Shown piece after piece: positions 10,604 through 19,470 of a stretch of 64,000 nucleotides of DNA (the first letter of the stretch is position 1; each line of letters starts with the position of its first letter). The DNA comes from Oncomelania hupensis. Lineage: Eukaryota > Mollusca > Gastropoda > Littorinimorpha > Pomatiopsidae. The DNA is taken from the NCBI GenBank assembly GCA_036898135.1, contig JBAHVR010000288.1:403501-467500 (forward strand). The letters run 5' to 3'. Position numbers and translations under genes: made by a program. The notes under the pieces are model-generated. The model made no database searches. It had not been told where the DNA came from and worked only from the letters and a program-made list of their open reading frames with translations.

Positions 10604-11287
10604 AAAAAATGCATGTACATGTGCTATTGATTTTTATTTTTTATTTTTATTTTTCAGTTTGGATGGTCACTGCTCCCACATTATCGGGCTTCTGAAGACT
10701 CTGCAATACTTCAAATTGCAGAACTTTACTCATGTCCCTGGTAAGTTGAGCTGCACAAGTATGCCGCAAGCGTGGGGGTGTGGCAGCACTAAGAGGCAGC
10801 AAAATCTCACCTGTCCCAATCCACCACCTAGTGCTATCACGCCCAGTTGAGAAGAGGAAACCAAGCATGTGTCAGGTTGACATTAACAGCAAGTAAGCAC
10901 CTCATCTTATCAATTTAAAACATTACTTTTTTAAATAAGTTTTTTCCATTATGTTTTGTGTGTAAACAACTCAGACAATTACCAGTCCTTAACAGTTTCA
11001 TTTAGTACTGAAGGAGAAAAAAATTCATTCATCAATTCAGTACTAAAGGCAACACACACAAATCAATTCATGGGTCAATGTCTTCTTTGCATCATTCAGT
11101 GGAGTGTCAACAATTCATGCATGTGCCACAAACATTGCTCAATATTGTAACAAATAACTCATTCAGCTACACATGTTATACACAAATTTTACATTTGTGC
11201 AGGGTACCAAAGGTGACACAAGATGAAATTTCCCAGTTGAAGTCTCCCGCTGGCACACCTTTATCATACCTGAGAAACAAAAATTGA
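10134..11287 (+). CDS. SWIM zinc-finger protein gene fragment, three exons
   Basis: Three exons can be read: 10134-10294, 10658-10892 and 11203-11287. Donors are GG/GTAAGT and AA/GTAAGC; acceptors are TTTTCAG and TTTGTGCAG. Exon 1 ends SEAMCDCKAG and exon 2 begins with GHCSHIIGLLKTL. Together these form the C-x-C...C-x-H SWIM metal-binding motif, split by an intron at the glycine. Exon 2 continues with LSCTSMPQAWG and, in another frame, PVEKRKPSMCQVD. This order is seen in animal SWIM proteins that often carry a YqaJ nuclease domain (from memory; YqaJ itself is not seen here). A one-base slip lies at the G run near 10774-10778. Exon 3 ends PLSYLRNKN. The ATG at 10134 is the first in frame, but a further 5' exon is possible. 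It is either a decayed copy or a sequencing slip. Confidence 0.5.
10509..10602 (+). repeat. (GA)n microsatellite
   Basis: About 94 bp of uninterrupted GA lie inside intron 1 of the SWIM gene. Confidence 0.95.
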
Positions 11288-11735
11288 CATAAACAGAATG
11301 TTTAACCTGCTTTGTCAGTTTGTGATGATTATTACACTGTGATTGAAATAAGCCATATTTCTTTAAGCAAACAGAATGTTTTTAACTTGCTTTTGTTCAT
11401 ATTGCTTTGAGATGGTTATTACTTTGACACTAGTCACATTTATTGACATGAACACAATGTTAAACTTGATTTGTGATGATTATTAAATTGTGGGAATGAT
11501 TGACTCTACAGGTAGTCTTATTTCTTGACATAAACAGAATGTTTAACTTGATTTGTGATGATTGCTTTGTGATGATTAATAAATTGTGGGAATGATTGAC
11601 AATGCATGTAGTCTTATTTCTTGACATGGACAGAATGTTTAACTTGCTTTGTGATGATTATTAAATTGTTGGAATGATTGACATTTCTTGGCAAGGGCAG
11701 AATGTTTTGTGTTGATTAATCAAGCATGGTGACCA
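11285..11735 (+). repeat. Degenerate minisatellite
   Basis: Four to six imperfect units carry CAGAATGTTTAACTTG, TTTGTGATGATTATTAA and GGGAATGATTGACA. Unit length varies from about 75 to 115 bp. A separate 53-bp direct repeat (TTGTTAGTGTCTATTATTCC) follows at 11747-11822. Confidence 0.75.
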
Positions 11736-11822
11736 TTAAAACTGTTATTGTTAGTGTCTATTATTCCCAAGTACATGAATCATGGAAACTGTATTTGTTA
11801 GTGTCTATTATTCCCAAGTACA

Positions 11823-12259
11823 CAAAAAGAAAAAAAATAGTGTATTATATATCAGGGGGGGGGGGTGGTGGGGGCGGGGGGAATTCAAATATGTCAAGTA
11901 CATTTGGACACGTTTCTGTTGTGTGTTAAATGTAATTTTTAATACCATGATTATGGGAAAAAAACCACTTACACAAAAAAATATTTGGTAACAGGGTGTT
12001 TAGTTTGTTTAGAATTTGCAGAATCTGTAGGACATGGAATGTATCTTTTTTTTTTTAGCTAGTGGTCTCTTGGCTTTGTGGATAGAAGATCCATATGCAG
12101 GCATTGGGTAGGGGTGAAGCTCACAAGGTCCCCCATCTATGAAATGCTGGAATAAATTTAAAAAAAAAACACTCAAAAATATAGTGTTTTGAAAAATATG
12201 CCTGTCATATGTACCTGTGTGATTTTCTATTTATCTCTCATTTCAGCGTGTGGTCACTC

Positions 12260-12290
<31 letters not shown>

Positions 12291-12625
12291 GTGTTCTGCT
12301 TTATTTACATGTATGTATAACACATACTTTAAATTGGCAAAATATGACATTTCCTATCTCAGGTAAAAGGCGATAGTAACAGCCTCACATAAAACATTCA
12401 GCTATTTTCCCACTTTTCTCCTAAATGAAAGCAACAACCCTAACAAAAGAACAATAAAAGCAGCCTAACTGAGCATTTAATGAATCAAACCATTGCCTTC
12501 ACCCAACATCTTGATTCATAAGGAGAGAAAAAGGCACAACATTACAGCTTAAAAAGATGCAATTGTAGTGGTACAAATTTGTAACTAATTACATAAAGAG
12601 CAAAAACAAACTTACGTGTCCTTAC
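11823..12625. other. Spacer without recognised genes
   Basis: It contains G-rich and T-rich runs, a (TG)n tract at about 12261-12294 and no supported coding frame. Confidence 0.35.
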
Positions 12626-12840
12626 CCTACTGCAAACGCCTCGATTCTTTTGCTTGTTTCTATCTTCTAAGATGCTGACATTAAAGTCTTCATGCACGCT
12701 TTTATCCACGCCATTACGACGACTTTTCTTGTTTTGGGGTTAGGAAATGGCAAGAGTTTGCCTTTGATCGACTTGGGAAACCTTGCATCTCCGGTGCAAG
12801 TACCCAACTGGCAATGTATGACAATTTTGCCTCATCTTCA
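12626..12840 (-). pseudogene. THAP-like zinc-finger exon, frameshifted
   Basis: The minus strand reads CQLGTCTGDARFPKS, then LLPFPNPKTRK, then MAWIKACM. After a one-base shift it reads EDFNVSILEDRNK and ends GVCSR just before a GTAAGG donor. The C-x4-C start, FP core, conserved Trp and a late Cys-Ser-x before an exon edge fit a THAP DNA-binding domain with its His-Phe in the next exon. No next exon was found downstream on the minus strand. The same family is seen at 54535-54806. Likely a transposase-derived gene piece. Confidence 0.45.
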
Positions 12841-12973
12841 ATAGTAATAACTTCCTACAAAATCAGATAGAAATGAGCCTCGCGGTCACTATTGTTTATG
12901 TCGTCTGCTAGCGCGTGTGAGGCTCCAATAGGCACGCGCTAAAAGACTGCTCCCCGGCCGCCGACACGGAATT

Positions 12974-15427
12974 TTGGGATTGGTTGAAAATGCTGCATTC
13001 GGTACGCTCTATACCAGCAAGGGACGGGGACCCGATGGCCTACATTATCTTATGTTTAAAAAGGCTCCTGTAGCCTTCAAACAGCAAATTTTAAAATTGT
13101 TTAATAAATGTTATAGTACTGGGACTGTCCCGGGGGCTTGGCGGGTGTCAACGGTTATTCCGATTCCTAAGCCTCATAAACCCAGGCAGAGCATTTCTAG
13201 TTATAGACCAATAGCTTTAACATCCCATCTTTGTAAAGTTTATGAAAGAATTTTAAAGGCTAGGCTAGATCATTTTTGTGATGTTAACAAAGTCGTCTCT
13301 AGCTCCCAAGCTGGCTTTCGCCGCGGTCGATCTATAACTGACCATCTGGTCAGATTAAACGAACACTTGCGCAGAGCGCGGGCGCGTCGCCGCACCGTCC
13401 TTGCCTGTTTTTTTGACGTGGAAAAGGCGTTTGATACGATTTGGCACGCGCGCTTGGTAGAGAAGTTGCGACGGTTAGGTTTAGATTTACACTTGCTTCA
13501 TTTCATTAGTGCCTTTCTGAAAGATAGGTCGATCCGAGTGCGATGGGATGGTTACACCACCCAGTGTGGGACACTCTCTATGGGTGTCCCGCAGGGTTCC
13601 GTGATCGCTCCACTGTTATTCATCATAGCCACGGCTGAGGTCACTGCTGGATGTTCTCCCAGTTCAGTCGCGGTCACATACGCGGATGATATTTTGGTCT
13701 GGCGGACCACGCGCTGCCGACGGATCGGGAGAGACCGTGCATTTTTCGATAAAGACCATGCTGATTTTCAAAAAGATGTTGATTCTATCGTTGCGGCGTT
13801 GTCCGCTGAGGGTTTACGTCTATCACCCGGTAAGACGGTGTTCATTCCGTTTTCACTCAAATGGAATACAAAATTTTTAGATTTTCCGCTGCGGGTGGAC
13901 GGGACTGACATTGTGCCGGCTAGGGAGGTCCGTTATCTGGGTATCCTTTTCAGGCATAATGGCAGTTTCGCCCCTCAAATTAACAGGAACATTTCTTCAG
14001 CATATTCGGCTTCCCGTGTCATTCACGTTATTCGTAGAGAGGCTTGGGGCCGGGATCCCCGGGACGCTGTTTCCCTCTATTATTCCTTGGTTCGGTCACG
14101 ACTGCTGTTTGGAGCCGAACTTTTGTACAATATCTCTGATCATCAGATGAGCAGGCTAGTTGGGGCTGAATGCGCCATCCTCAGGCGTCTGCTGGGGCTG
14201 GCCAGTTCGGTCCCCACTAGGATTGTTTACCAGCTATCGGGCATACTGCCTCTTTGGCACCAGATTCGTAAGGCCTGTGTTGGATATGTTTGCAGGGCTA
14301 GGGGGGTTACAAATTCAACTGAATGCGAGTTGTTATACTCTTTTAATCCTCCCTGGGGGGCGCGTCAATTGACTGGCATTGGGGTGGCTGTTGAGCCACT
14401 GTTGCGCGAAGCCGTAGGGTCCAGCAGGAGCTTTGAACAGGTACCCGATGTTCTGGCGCCACCTTGGTCGACCCCTCCTATTGACGTCTCGGTGGGTTTT
14501 GATGGTTTAGCTAGGGAAAGGGACCTCCCAATTATAACACAACTGGCAAGAGAGCGGGTGGCTGATATGAATATGACTTTAAAGGTGTACACAGACGGTT
14601 CGGTTGCGGATGATGGTGCCGCTGGTTGTGGTTTCCACATTGCAGACGTAGGGGACTGGTCTTTTGGCGCTCCGCCGGGATCTTCTACATTGACAGTTGA
14701 ACTGCTGGCCATGCGCCAGTCCTTATCCGCGTTGGCGAAGATCGAGTTGCCATTAGGGACCAATGTGGCACTAATTTCCGATTCACAGGCCGCACTTCAG
14801 GCCCTTGAGAAGGGTACGTCCAGGGCAAGACCAGAAATAGTTGCAGATGTGTTGCGGCATGCGACTGACCTTAGGGCGAGGGGGACGGCGGTTGCGGCTG
14901 TATGGGTCCCATCGCATGTAGGCATTGATGGTAATGAGGCGGCTGATCGGGCCGCTGGGGTTGGCTCTCGGGGAGAGGCCCCCATGTCTATCCGGGTGGG
15001 ACCATCCGTCTCAGAGGCGGCGGGTCACACACATAGTTTGCTTTGGAAGCGTTGGAGGGCCGAATTTTGCGAGTGGAGCGTTGGCCGCAAGCATTATTTT
15101 TCTGAACCGACTTCTAAACCATTTCCCCTGTATACTGCTCTACCCTATAATCTTAAAACCGTATTAATGCGACTTCTATCTGGTCACTGGCGAACTAGGT
15201 GGACAGAGGCCCGGTGTGTTTGTGGTGAGTTTCCAAGCTTTGAACATTGTTTATTCGAGTGCCAGCTGTTGGAGGCGCATTTCGGATCTCTGCGCGGGCT
15301 GCTCCGGGTGAACGGTGGGCAACTGGATTTGGAGGGTCTCTGGAGCCTGGTTGAGAGGGAGGGGTCCAGTTTGCTGGTACATGCTGCTAACTTAATCATA
15401 GAATCTGATGTTTTTTCCCTGCTGTAA
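12974..15427 (+). CDS. LINE ORF2: reverse transcriptase, RNase H, zinc knuckle
   Basis: 817 codons are open without a break. RT blocks in order: SSYRPIALTSHLCKVYERIL (about residues 75-95), SQAGFRRGRS, FFDVEKAFDTIW (first catalytic Asp), MGVPQGSVIAPLLF, and VTYADDILVW with the YADD pair near residue 236. RNase H follows from about residue 535: YTDGS, TVELLAM and ISDSQAAL supply Asp-Glu-Asp, then WVPSHVGIDGNEAAD. The end carries CVCGEFPSFEHCLFEC near residue 749. It would copy its own RNA at a nicked target, but the endonuclease half is absent here, so this copy alone could not start integration. The first codon given is a TTG at the truncation, not a true start. Confidence 0.9.
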   Translation: MGLVENAAFGTLYTSKGRGPDGLHYLMFKKAPVAFKQQILKLFNKCYSTGTVPGAWRVSTVIPIPKPHKPRQSISSYRPIALTSHLCKVYERILKARLDHFCDVNKVVSSSQAGFRRGRSITDHLVRLNEHLRRARARRRTVLACFFDVEKAFDTIWHARLVEKLRRLGLDLHLLHFISAFLKDRSIRVRWDGYTTQCGTLSMGVPQGSVIAPLLFIIATAEVTAGCSPSSVAVTYADDILVWRTTRCRRIGRDRAFFDKDHADFQKDVDSIVAALSAEGLRLSPGKTVFIPFSLKWNTKFLDFPLRVDGTDIVPAREVRYLGILFRHNGSFAPQINRNISSAYSASRVIHVIRREAWGRDPRDAVSLYYSLVRSRLLFGAELLYNISDHQMSRLVGAECAILRRLLGLASSVPTRIVYQLSGILPLWHQIRKACVGYVCRARGVTNSTECELLYSFNPPWGARQLTGIGVAVEPLLREAVGSSRSFEQVPDVLAPPWSTPPIDVSVGFDGLARERDLPIITQLARERVADMNMTLKVYTDGSVADDGAAGCGFHIADVGDWSFGAPPGSSTLTVELLAMRQSLSALAKIELPLGTNVALISDSQAALQALEKGTSRARPEIVADVLRHATDLRARGTAVAAVWVPSHVGIDGNEAADRAAGVGSRGEAPMSIRVGPSVSEAAGHTHSLLWKRWRAEFCEWSVGRKHYFSEPTSKPFPLYTALPYNLKTVLMRLLSGHWRTRWTEARCVCGEFPSFEHCLFECQLLEAHFGSLRGLLRVNGGQLDLEGLWSLVEREGSSLLVHAANLIIESDVFSLL

Positions 15428-15532
15428 TGCTTCATTTTGGTGGATTTCAGCAGCCACTATCTCTAATATCAGTGTTCATTTTCTCTGTTGGTGTTCGCTT
15501 TGCCATAGCATAATTGCTGTTTAACATTGTTC

Positions 15533-15793
15533 GGTATAGCTTTACTGCTTATTACTGACTGCCTATAACATGCTTTGTTGTTAGCGGTTGGTCCCTGACC
15601 ACCGCGTTCAGTTTTGCCTGGTATAGCTTTACTGCTTATTACTGACTGCCTATAACATGCTTTGTTGTTAGCGGTTGGTCCTCGACCACCGCGTTCAGTT
15701 CTGCCTGGTATAGCTTTACTGCTTATTGCCATAACATGCTTTGTTGCTAGCGGTTTTGGTCTTCGACCACCGCGTTCAGTTTTGCCTGCTTAT
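15533..15793 (+). repeat. Three 87-bp tandem repeats in LINE 3' UTR
   Basis: Units start GGTATAGCTTTACTGC at 15533, 15620 and 15707. Each includes TAACATGCTTTGTTG and GACCACCGCGTTCAGTT. The third unit has a small deletion. Confidence 0.9.
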
Positions 15794-16476
15794 TGCAATC
15801 TGTTTGCCTGGCCGTTTTTTGTTGATGTTTGCTTTCTTGTTTGGCTTCTGTATCCAAATCTAATTTATACACCCGATTGGTGGTGGCCTTTGTATCGCAT
15901 GCTTTTATTTTATCTTTTTAGTGAGTTATGTGTGTAGGTTAAGTGGTTTTAAGATCTTTTTATCATGTACGTTGGTTGGTGAATGGAGGTGGGCAATAGC
16001 AGCCCTATCCGGAGTAATTTTATCGTTTTTATTATATGTCTTAAACTTCTTACACCCTAACGGCACGTGGTTCTTGGACCACCTTGCCTTGTCTTCGTAC
16101 GCTGCATGCGTATTAATTTGGTTGATAAATTAGTTATATGGTGTTGGTTTTATTCTCTTAAATAATGGCGTGGGCCCTATGAGCTCCTCCAAAGTTTTCT
16201 TGCGTATGTACTATAAACACGTTGGTCTTAGGACCTTCTTTTTATTATCTTACTCATACTTGGAGTAATTTTAACCTTTTTTCTTAATGTTTTAATCATG
16301 CTTATTAGGGATCTTTGTGGCTTTGCCACCTTCCCATGTACTCGTATGCTTTATAAGCGTTGTAGTTTCCCTATTGCTATATAAGCGTTTTAGTAATATA
16401 TGTTCTGTTGTTGTATGAATGATGTATGTAAGCCATGTTTTAACAATTTTAACTTGCATTTTTAGTCAGGTCCCAT

Positions 16477-16515
16477 ATATGCGCAAGTGTCCGGGGACTA
16501 TAATCTAATAAACGA
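16477..16515 (+). other. 3' terminal recognition motif of the LINE
   Basis: AAGTGTCC followed by GGGGACTATAATCTAATAAA; GTCC and GGAC can pair as a small stem. The same ending recurs in SINE 1 (about 1091-1124), at 6191, 16840, 16952 and 24215. Confidence 0.65.
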
Positions 16516-16557
16516 AACGAAACGAACGAAAGGTGTGTGGTACACACTTTGTTTGTT

Positions 16558-16600
16558 AATTAGATTAACGTCTTCGGACACTGTACGCGCATAGAAGACG
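16558..16600 (-). mobile_element. Inverted copy of the tail motif
   Basis: Read on the minus strand it gives ATGCGCGTACAGTGTCC, then GAAGACGTTAATCTAAT, a degenerate version of the LINE end. Confidence 0.45.
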
Positions 16601-16603
16601 GAA

Positions 16604-16800
16604 CACACTTTTTTTTTTTTAATCAGTTTATAGTCCCCTCTCTTCCCGTTAAGGATTTTCAGAGAGGAGACTCACTGCTACCACACACGTGTGTCTATAA
16701 ACTGATACACACACGTGTGTGGTAGCAGTGAGTCTCCTCTCTGAAAATCCTTAACGGGAAGAGAGGGGACTATAAACTGATTTTAAAAAAAAAAAGTGTG
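16604..16800. repeat. Long perfect inverted repeat of hairpin-type retroposon ends
   Basis: Arms of about 90 bp (16604-16694 and 16708-16800) are inverse copies around a 13-bp centre. Each arm contains the hairpin GTCTCCTCTCT...AGAGAGGGGAC, the end GACTATAAACTGAT and an A/T run. The inner boundary is the palindrome ACACACGTGTGT. Two tails are therefore fused head to head, or one was copied during snap-back synthesis. Confidence 0.85.
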
Positions 16801-16839
16801 TTCGGTAGCACAACAACAACGTGTGTTCGTATACGCTTA

Positions 16840-16862
16840 AGGTGTCCGGGGACGTAAATCTA

Positions 16863-16908
<46 letters not shown>
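16840..16908 (+). mobile_element. Tail motif followed by poly-A
   Basis: GGTGTCCGGGGACGTAAATC and TACT are followed by about 44 A residues. A second motif without poly-A follows at 16950-16976. Confidence 0.6.
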
Positions 16909-16910
<2 letters not shown>

Positions 16911-16999
16911 GTGTTCGTAAAGTGGTGTTTCACCCGTCCCCTATACGCTTAATGTGTCCGGGGACGTAAATTTACTCCAAAGTGTGTTCGTCTACAAGG

Positions 17000-17034
17000 T
17001 GTGATCATATTATTTTCCCCTTTACCAACAACTG
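17000..17034 (+). mobile_element. SINE 1 body fragment
   Basis: TGTGATCATATTATTTTCCC plus CTTTACCAACAACTG is identical to the middle of SINE 1 (1014-1048). Head and tail are missing. Confidence 0.75.
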
Positions 17035-17099
17035 CAGCTACAAGGATCAGGAACAACGAAATAGGACGTTAAGCTTCGTTGTTCCTCCTTGTAGCTGAC
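17033..17099. repeat. Short inverted repeat
   Basis: CAGCTACAAGGATCAGGAAC and its near-inverse (TTCGTTGTTCCTCCTTGTAG) face each other across about 15 bp. One 3-base bulge is present. Confidence 0.8.
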
Positions 17100-17699
17100 A
17101 GTTATAACTTTAGGATCTCTTGGCCTATCGGTTAGGAAGAAGTCCAACAACTCTAAGGCTGTAACCTAGGCCCCCCATTTTTGTTAGGGTTTTAAATTTC
17201 TTAAATTTTTGAAATTTTTGTCACTCGATTTTATCTATAATTTAGCATGTATAACCTTTTGTAATAATTAAAGATCATTTAGATCTGCTCTCGAGCGATT
17301 CTTAAATTTTTTACATTACTTTTCACATTTTTATATTGTAGACCCGATTCTGACCTATCAATAGCCTGGCCAGACCTGGTCTGTCATTCATATAAAAATA
17401 AATTTTTCAATACAATATCCATTTTTCTCCGTTGCGGGGGGGAGGGGGGGGGGGATTCGTATTCTTGACCACCTGACTTTCCGGTTACTTTTTTTATCTT
17501 CCCGCGGTCCTTGCCGGCCTTCTTCCCTTTTTGTTGAGCCATCTTTGGCATTTTTATATAGACAGCATTTTTGCTGGGTTTTATTGTCCCGAATGTTCAC
17601 ATGGGGACGTAAAAATTCCTATATTCCTCCCCTTCCCAGTCCCCTATTCGCGCTTGTGACGCGGGACTTTAATTTACCCACCTACCTTCCTCAGGGTGA
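17100..17699. other. Spacer with possible SINE-head remnant
   Basis: CTTGGCCTATCGGTTAGGAA (17118-17138) resembles an A-box. No B-box was found. The rest is AT-rich with a G run at 17437-17453. Confidence 0.25.
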
Positions 17700-18424
17700 G
17701 CACTCGGCCGCCAGTCACCTATGTCCGGTCAGGAAGGAGCGTATGCTAGCCAACAGTCTGCGAGCGGTCACCTTTATGCCTCAGGCACAAGCTATTAGCT
17801 TGGCTAAGAACCAGATCCGTTCAGAAGCGACATGGTCATATGCTGCTGCGGTTTCTTCCGCGCGGCGGCCTGATGCGGCCTCCGGTGGCGCAGGGAGGGG
17901 GGGGGGGGGGTCCGCCTGGAGCTGGTGAACCGGTTCAAATTGGTAGTCCTGTTGACAGGCCGGGCGCGACTGCTGTGGTGCGTGCACCGGGTGGACGGGA
18001 CAGCGGGCCGGTGCCCTGTGTTGGCGGCCGAGATACAGTGGTAGAAAGGGTGGGGGATCCCTGGGTGGCCATCCGGGGTTTGGAGGGGACCATCGAGCGG
18101 CTTACACGGACCGTGACCGCATTGTCGGCAACCGTGGATGCCCTAACTAAGCGTCTGGAGGCTGCCTCCTCGGCTGAGGAGTCTGATGATACTCCTATGG
18201 AGGTACCGGCTATGGTCACTAGGTGTGATCGGTCTATTCAGGCTTCGACGCCTGCGCCGGTCTTAAGAGAGAAGATTTTGGGAGTTTTGGCCCCGTTACA
18301 CGATGAACTAGGCCAAAATACAGTTAATTATCTGGAGAAGGCCTTAGTGAAATGTTTTCGTGAGCTAGCGTCGCAGGTTGTCTCTTTGGATAAGCTTGCG
18401 TCCGCGGCCAGCGATACTGGCTGA
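17700..18424 (+). pseudogene. LINE ORF1-like remnant with frameshift at a G run
   Basis: The frame with AISLAKNQIRSEATWSYAAA is followed by a run of G at 17890-17910, where reading shifts by one. It then continues with GLEGTIERLTRTVTALSATV and DALTKRLEAASSAEESDD to a stop at 18424. The central part is a predicted coiled coil with heptads of Leu/Val. Ala/Gly-rich N-terminal sequence plus a coiled coil is usual in ORF1 proteins of I/Jockey-like LINEs, which bind the element RNA. No CCHC knuckle is present. The codon use is GC-rich like the LINE ORF2 at 12974, so both may be from one family. The assignment rests on composition and the SYAAA motif, not on a firm domain. Confidence 0.4.
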
Positions 18425-18763
18425 TCGTAGCTCACACTTGATTGTAATTTTAATCTGTTTTGATGAGTTTTTAGTCTTTTGGGGTGGAATTGCGCCGGCT
18501 TGCCGTGCGCCTGCCCTGTAATATAAGTGTTTTGTTGTTAGCGTTGTGTTAGGCCTATGTCTATAGCTTGTTTGGGTTGATTGTTTTTTCTGATGTATAT
18601 AGTTTTAAATTAGATTTATTATTGGTCTTATATATGTATGTTTTATTTTTTATCTTAACGTGTCTGTGGGTTGGATCGGCTGGTTTTTGCCGCTCTATGT
18701 TTATTATAATATAATTAATATACCTCCTCGCCTGGCGCAGGTGGGGTGGGGGGGGGGGGTGGC
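18425..18763. other. Probable 3' UTR of the ORF1-like remnant
   Basis: T/G-rich sequence with TTTTGTTGTTAGCG resembles the 3' UTR repeats at 15585. It has no coding content. Confidence 0.3.
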
Positions 18764-18893
18764 TGCGTTCATCGCTATTGCCATGATACCATGGTTTGTG
18801 TCGATGACGCAAAGGATTGTGGGAATGAATCTATTTTTAACATGGGGCTTGACCTTGGCCCGCGGCCTTGAGCTCTAAACGCTACGCTATGGA
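18764..18893 (-). repeat. Dispersed promoter-like block, copy 1
   Basis: About 100 bp are almost identical to 54790-54894, including GACGCAAAGGATTGTGGGAA and CTTGACCTTGGCCCGCGGCC. The left part is a degraded start of the THAP-like exon. Only the GC-rich part recurs at 53521-53563. Confidence 0.8.
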
Positions 18894-18995
18894 GATGTAC
18901 GAATTGCGTCCGTTGACTAAGATATGAATGAAAGAAATCCAAGGTAACAGAGCCATCGAGGTGCAGTTCAAGCTTTTGGAGCAGTATGTAGTGAG

Positions 18996-18998
<3 letters not shown>

Positions 18999-19066
<68 letters not shown>
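18999..19066 (+). repeat. (GA)n microsatellite
   Basis: About 68 bp of uninterrupted GA. Confidence 0.95.
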
Positions 19067-19069
<3 letters not shown>

Positions 19070-19296
19070 AGTAGTGTGTCATCGCTATTTCTGGAGAATA
19101 AGCGTTATGAATGAATGGCTAACCTGCAGCGCGCGCATTCTAGCCTTGGCCTATCGCTGCACAGCGACATCACGTGACAATAAGAAGTTCCCACACAGGC
19201 CAGGCACAGGCGTTACTGGCAGTAAAAGGACCTTGAACTTGACCCCAGGGTCAAGCGTTATTGGACATCACAAGATCGAGCTGTAGCTCACTGTAT

Positions 19297-19470
19297 AAAG
19301 TAGTGGCCACATGGATTACGTTTTACAGCTTATAGTACCCTGAGTTATGAGATTTTTTTTCCTGACTTAGGAGTTTATTGGCCACCTTTGACTTAACGTT
19401 TCACGGCTTATCCAGTAGGTCGGAGATAGTGGCGCCATGTTTATCACGGCCCGGTTCTAATTTATACACG
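19297..19470 (+). repeat. Older copy of the start of the duplicated segment
   Basis: TAGTGGCCACATGGATTACG, GGTCGGAGATAGTGGCGCCA and TGTTTATCACGGCCCGGTTC match 19622-19810 (and 1343-1530) with about 20% differences by eye. It lies just upstream of copy B. Confidence 0.7.

Larger units (their letters stand above)
12965..16530 (+). mobile_element. I-clade-like LINE, 5'-truncated, 3' end intact
   Basis: The element spans the ORF2 frame, a 3' UTR with 87-bp repeats, and a 3' end with motif ATATGCGCAAGTGTCC, GGGGACTATAATCTA and an AAACG-rich tail. No apurinic endonuclease domain precedes the RT, so the copy is truncated at the start of RT. RNase H after RT, and the C-terminal zinc knuckle, place it near the I/Nimb/R1 group. 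Confidence 0.8.

Noticed and set aside
10405..10695. Proteins rich in RE, SL, N or Y repeats
   Set aside because: They are translations of GA/CT and AAT/ATT microsatellites (also at 22899, 7235, 58691, 57072 and 26712).
14365..14985. Minus-strand ORFs over the LINE
   Set aside because: They are antisense shadows of the intact RT/RNase H frame.
15533..15793. CRISPR array
   Set aside because: Only three units of 87 bp with no unique spacers, in a eukaryotic LINE 3' UTR.
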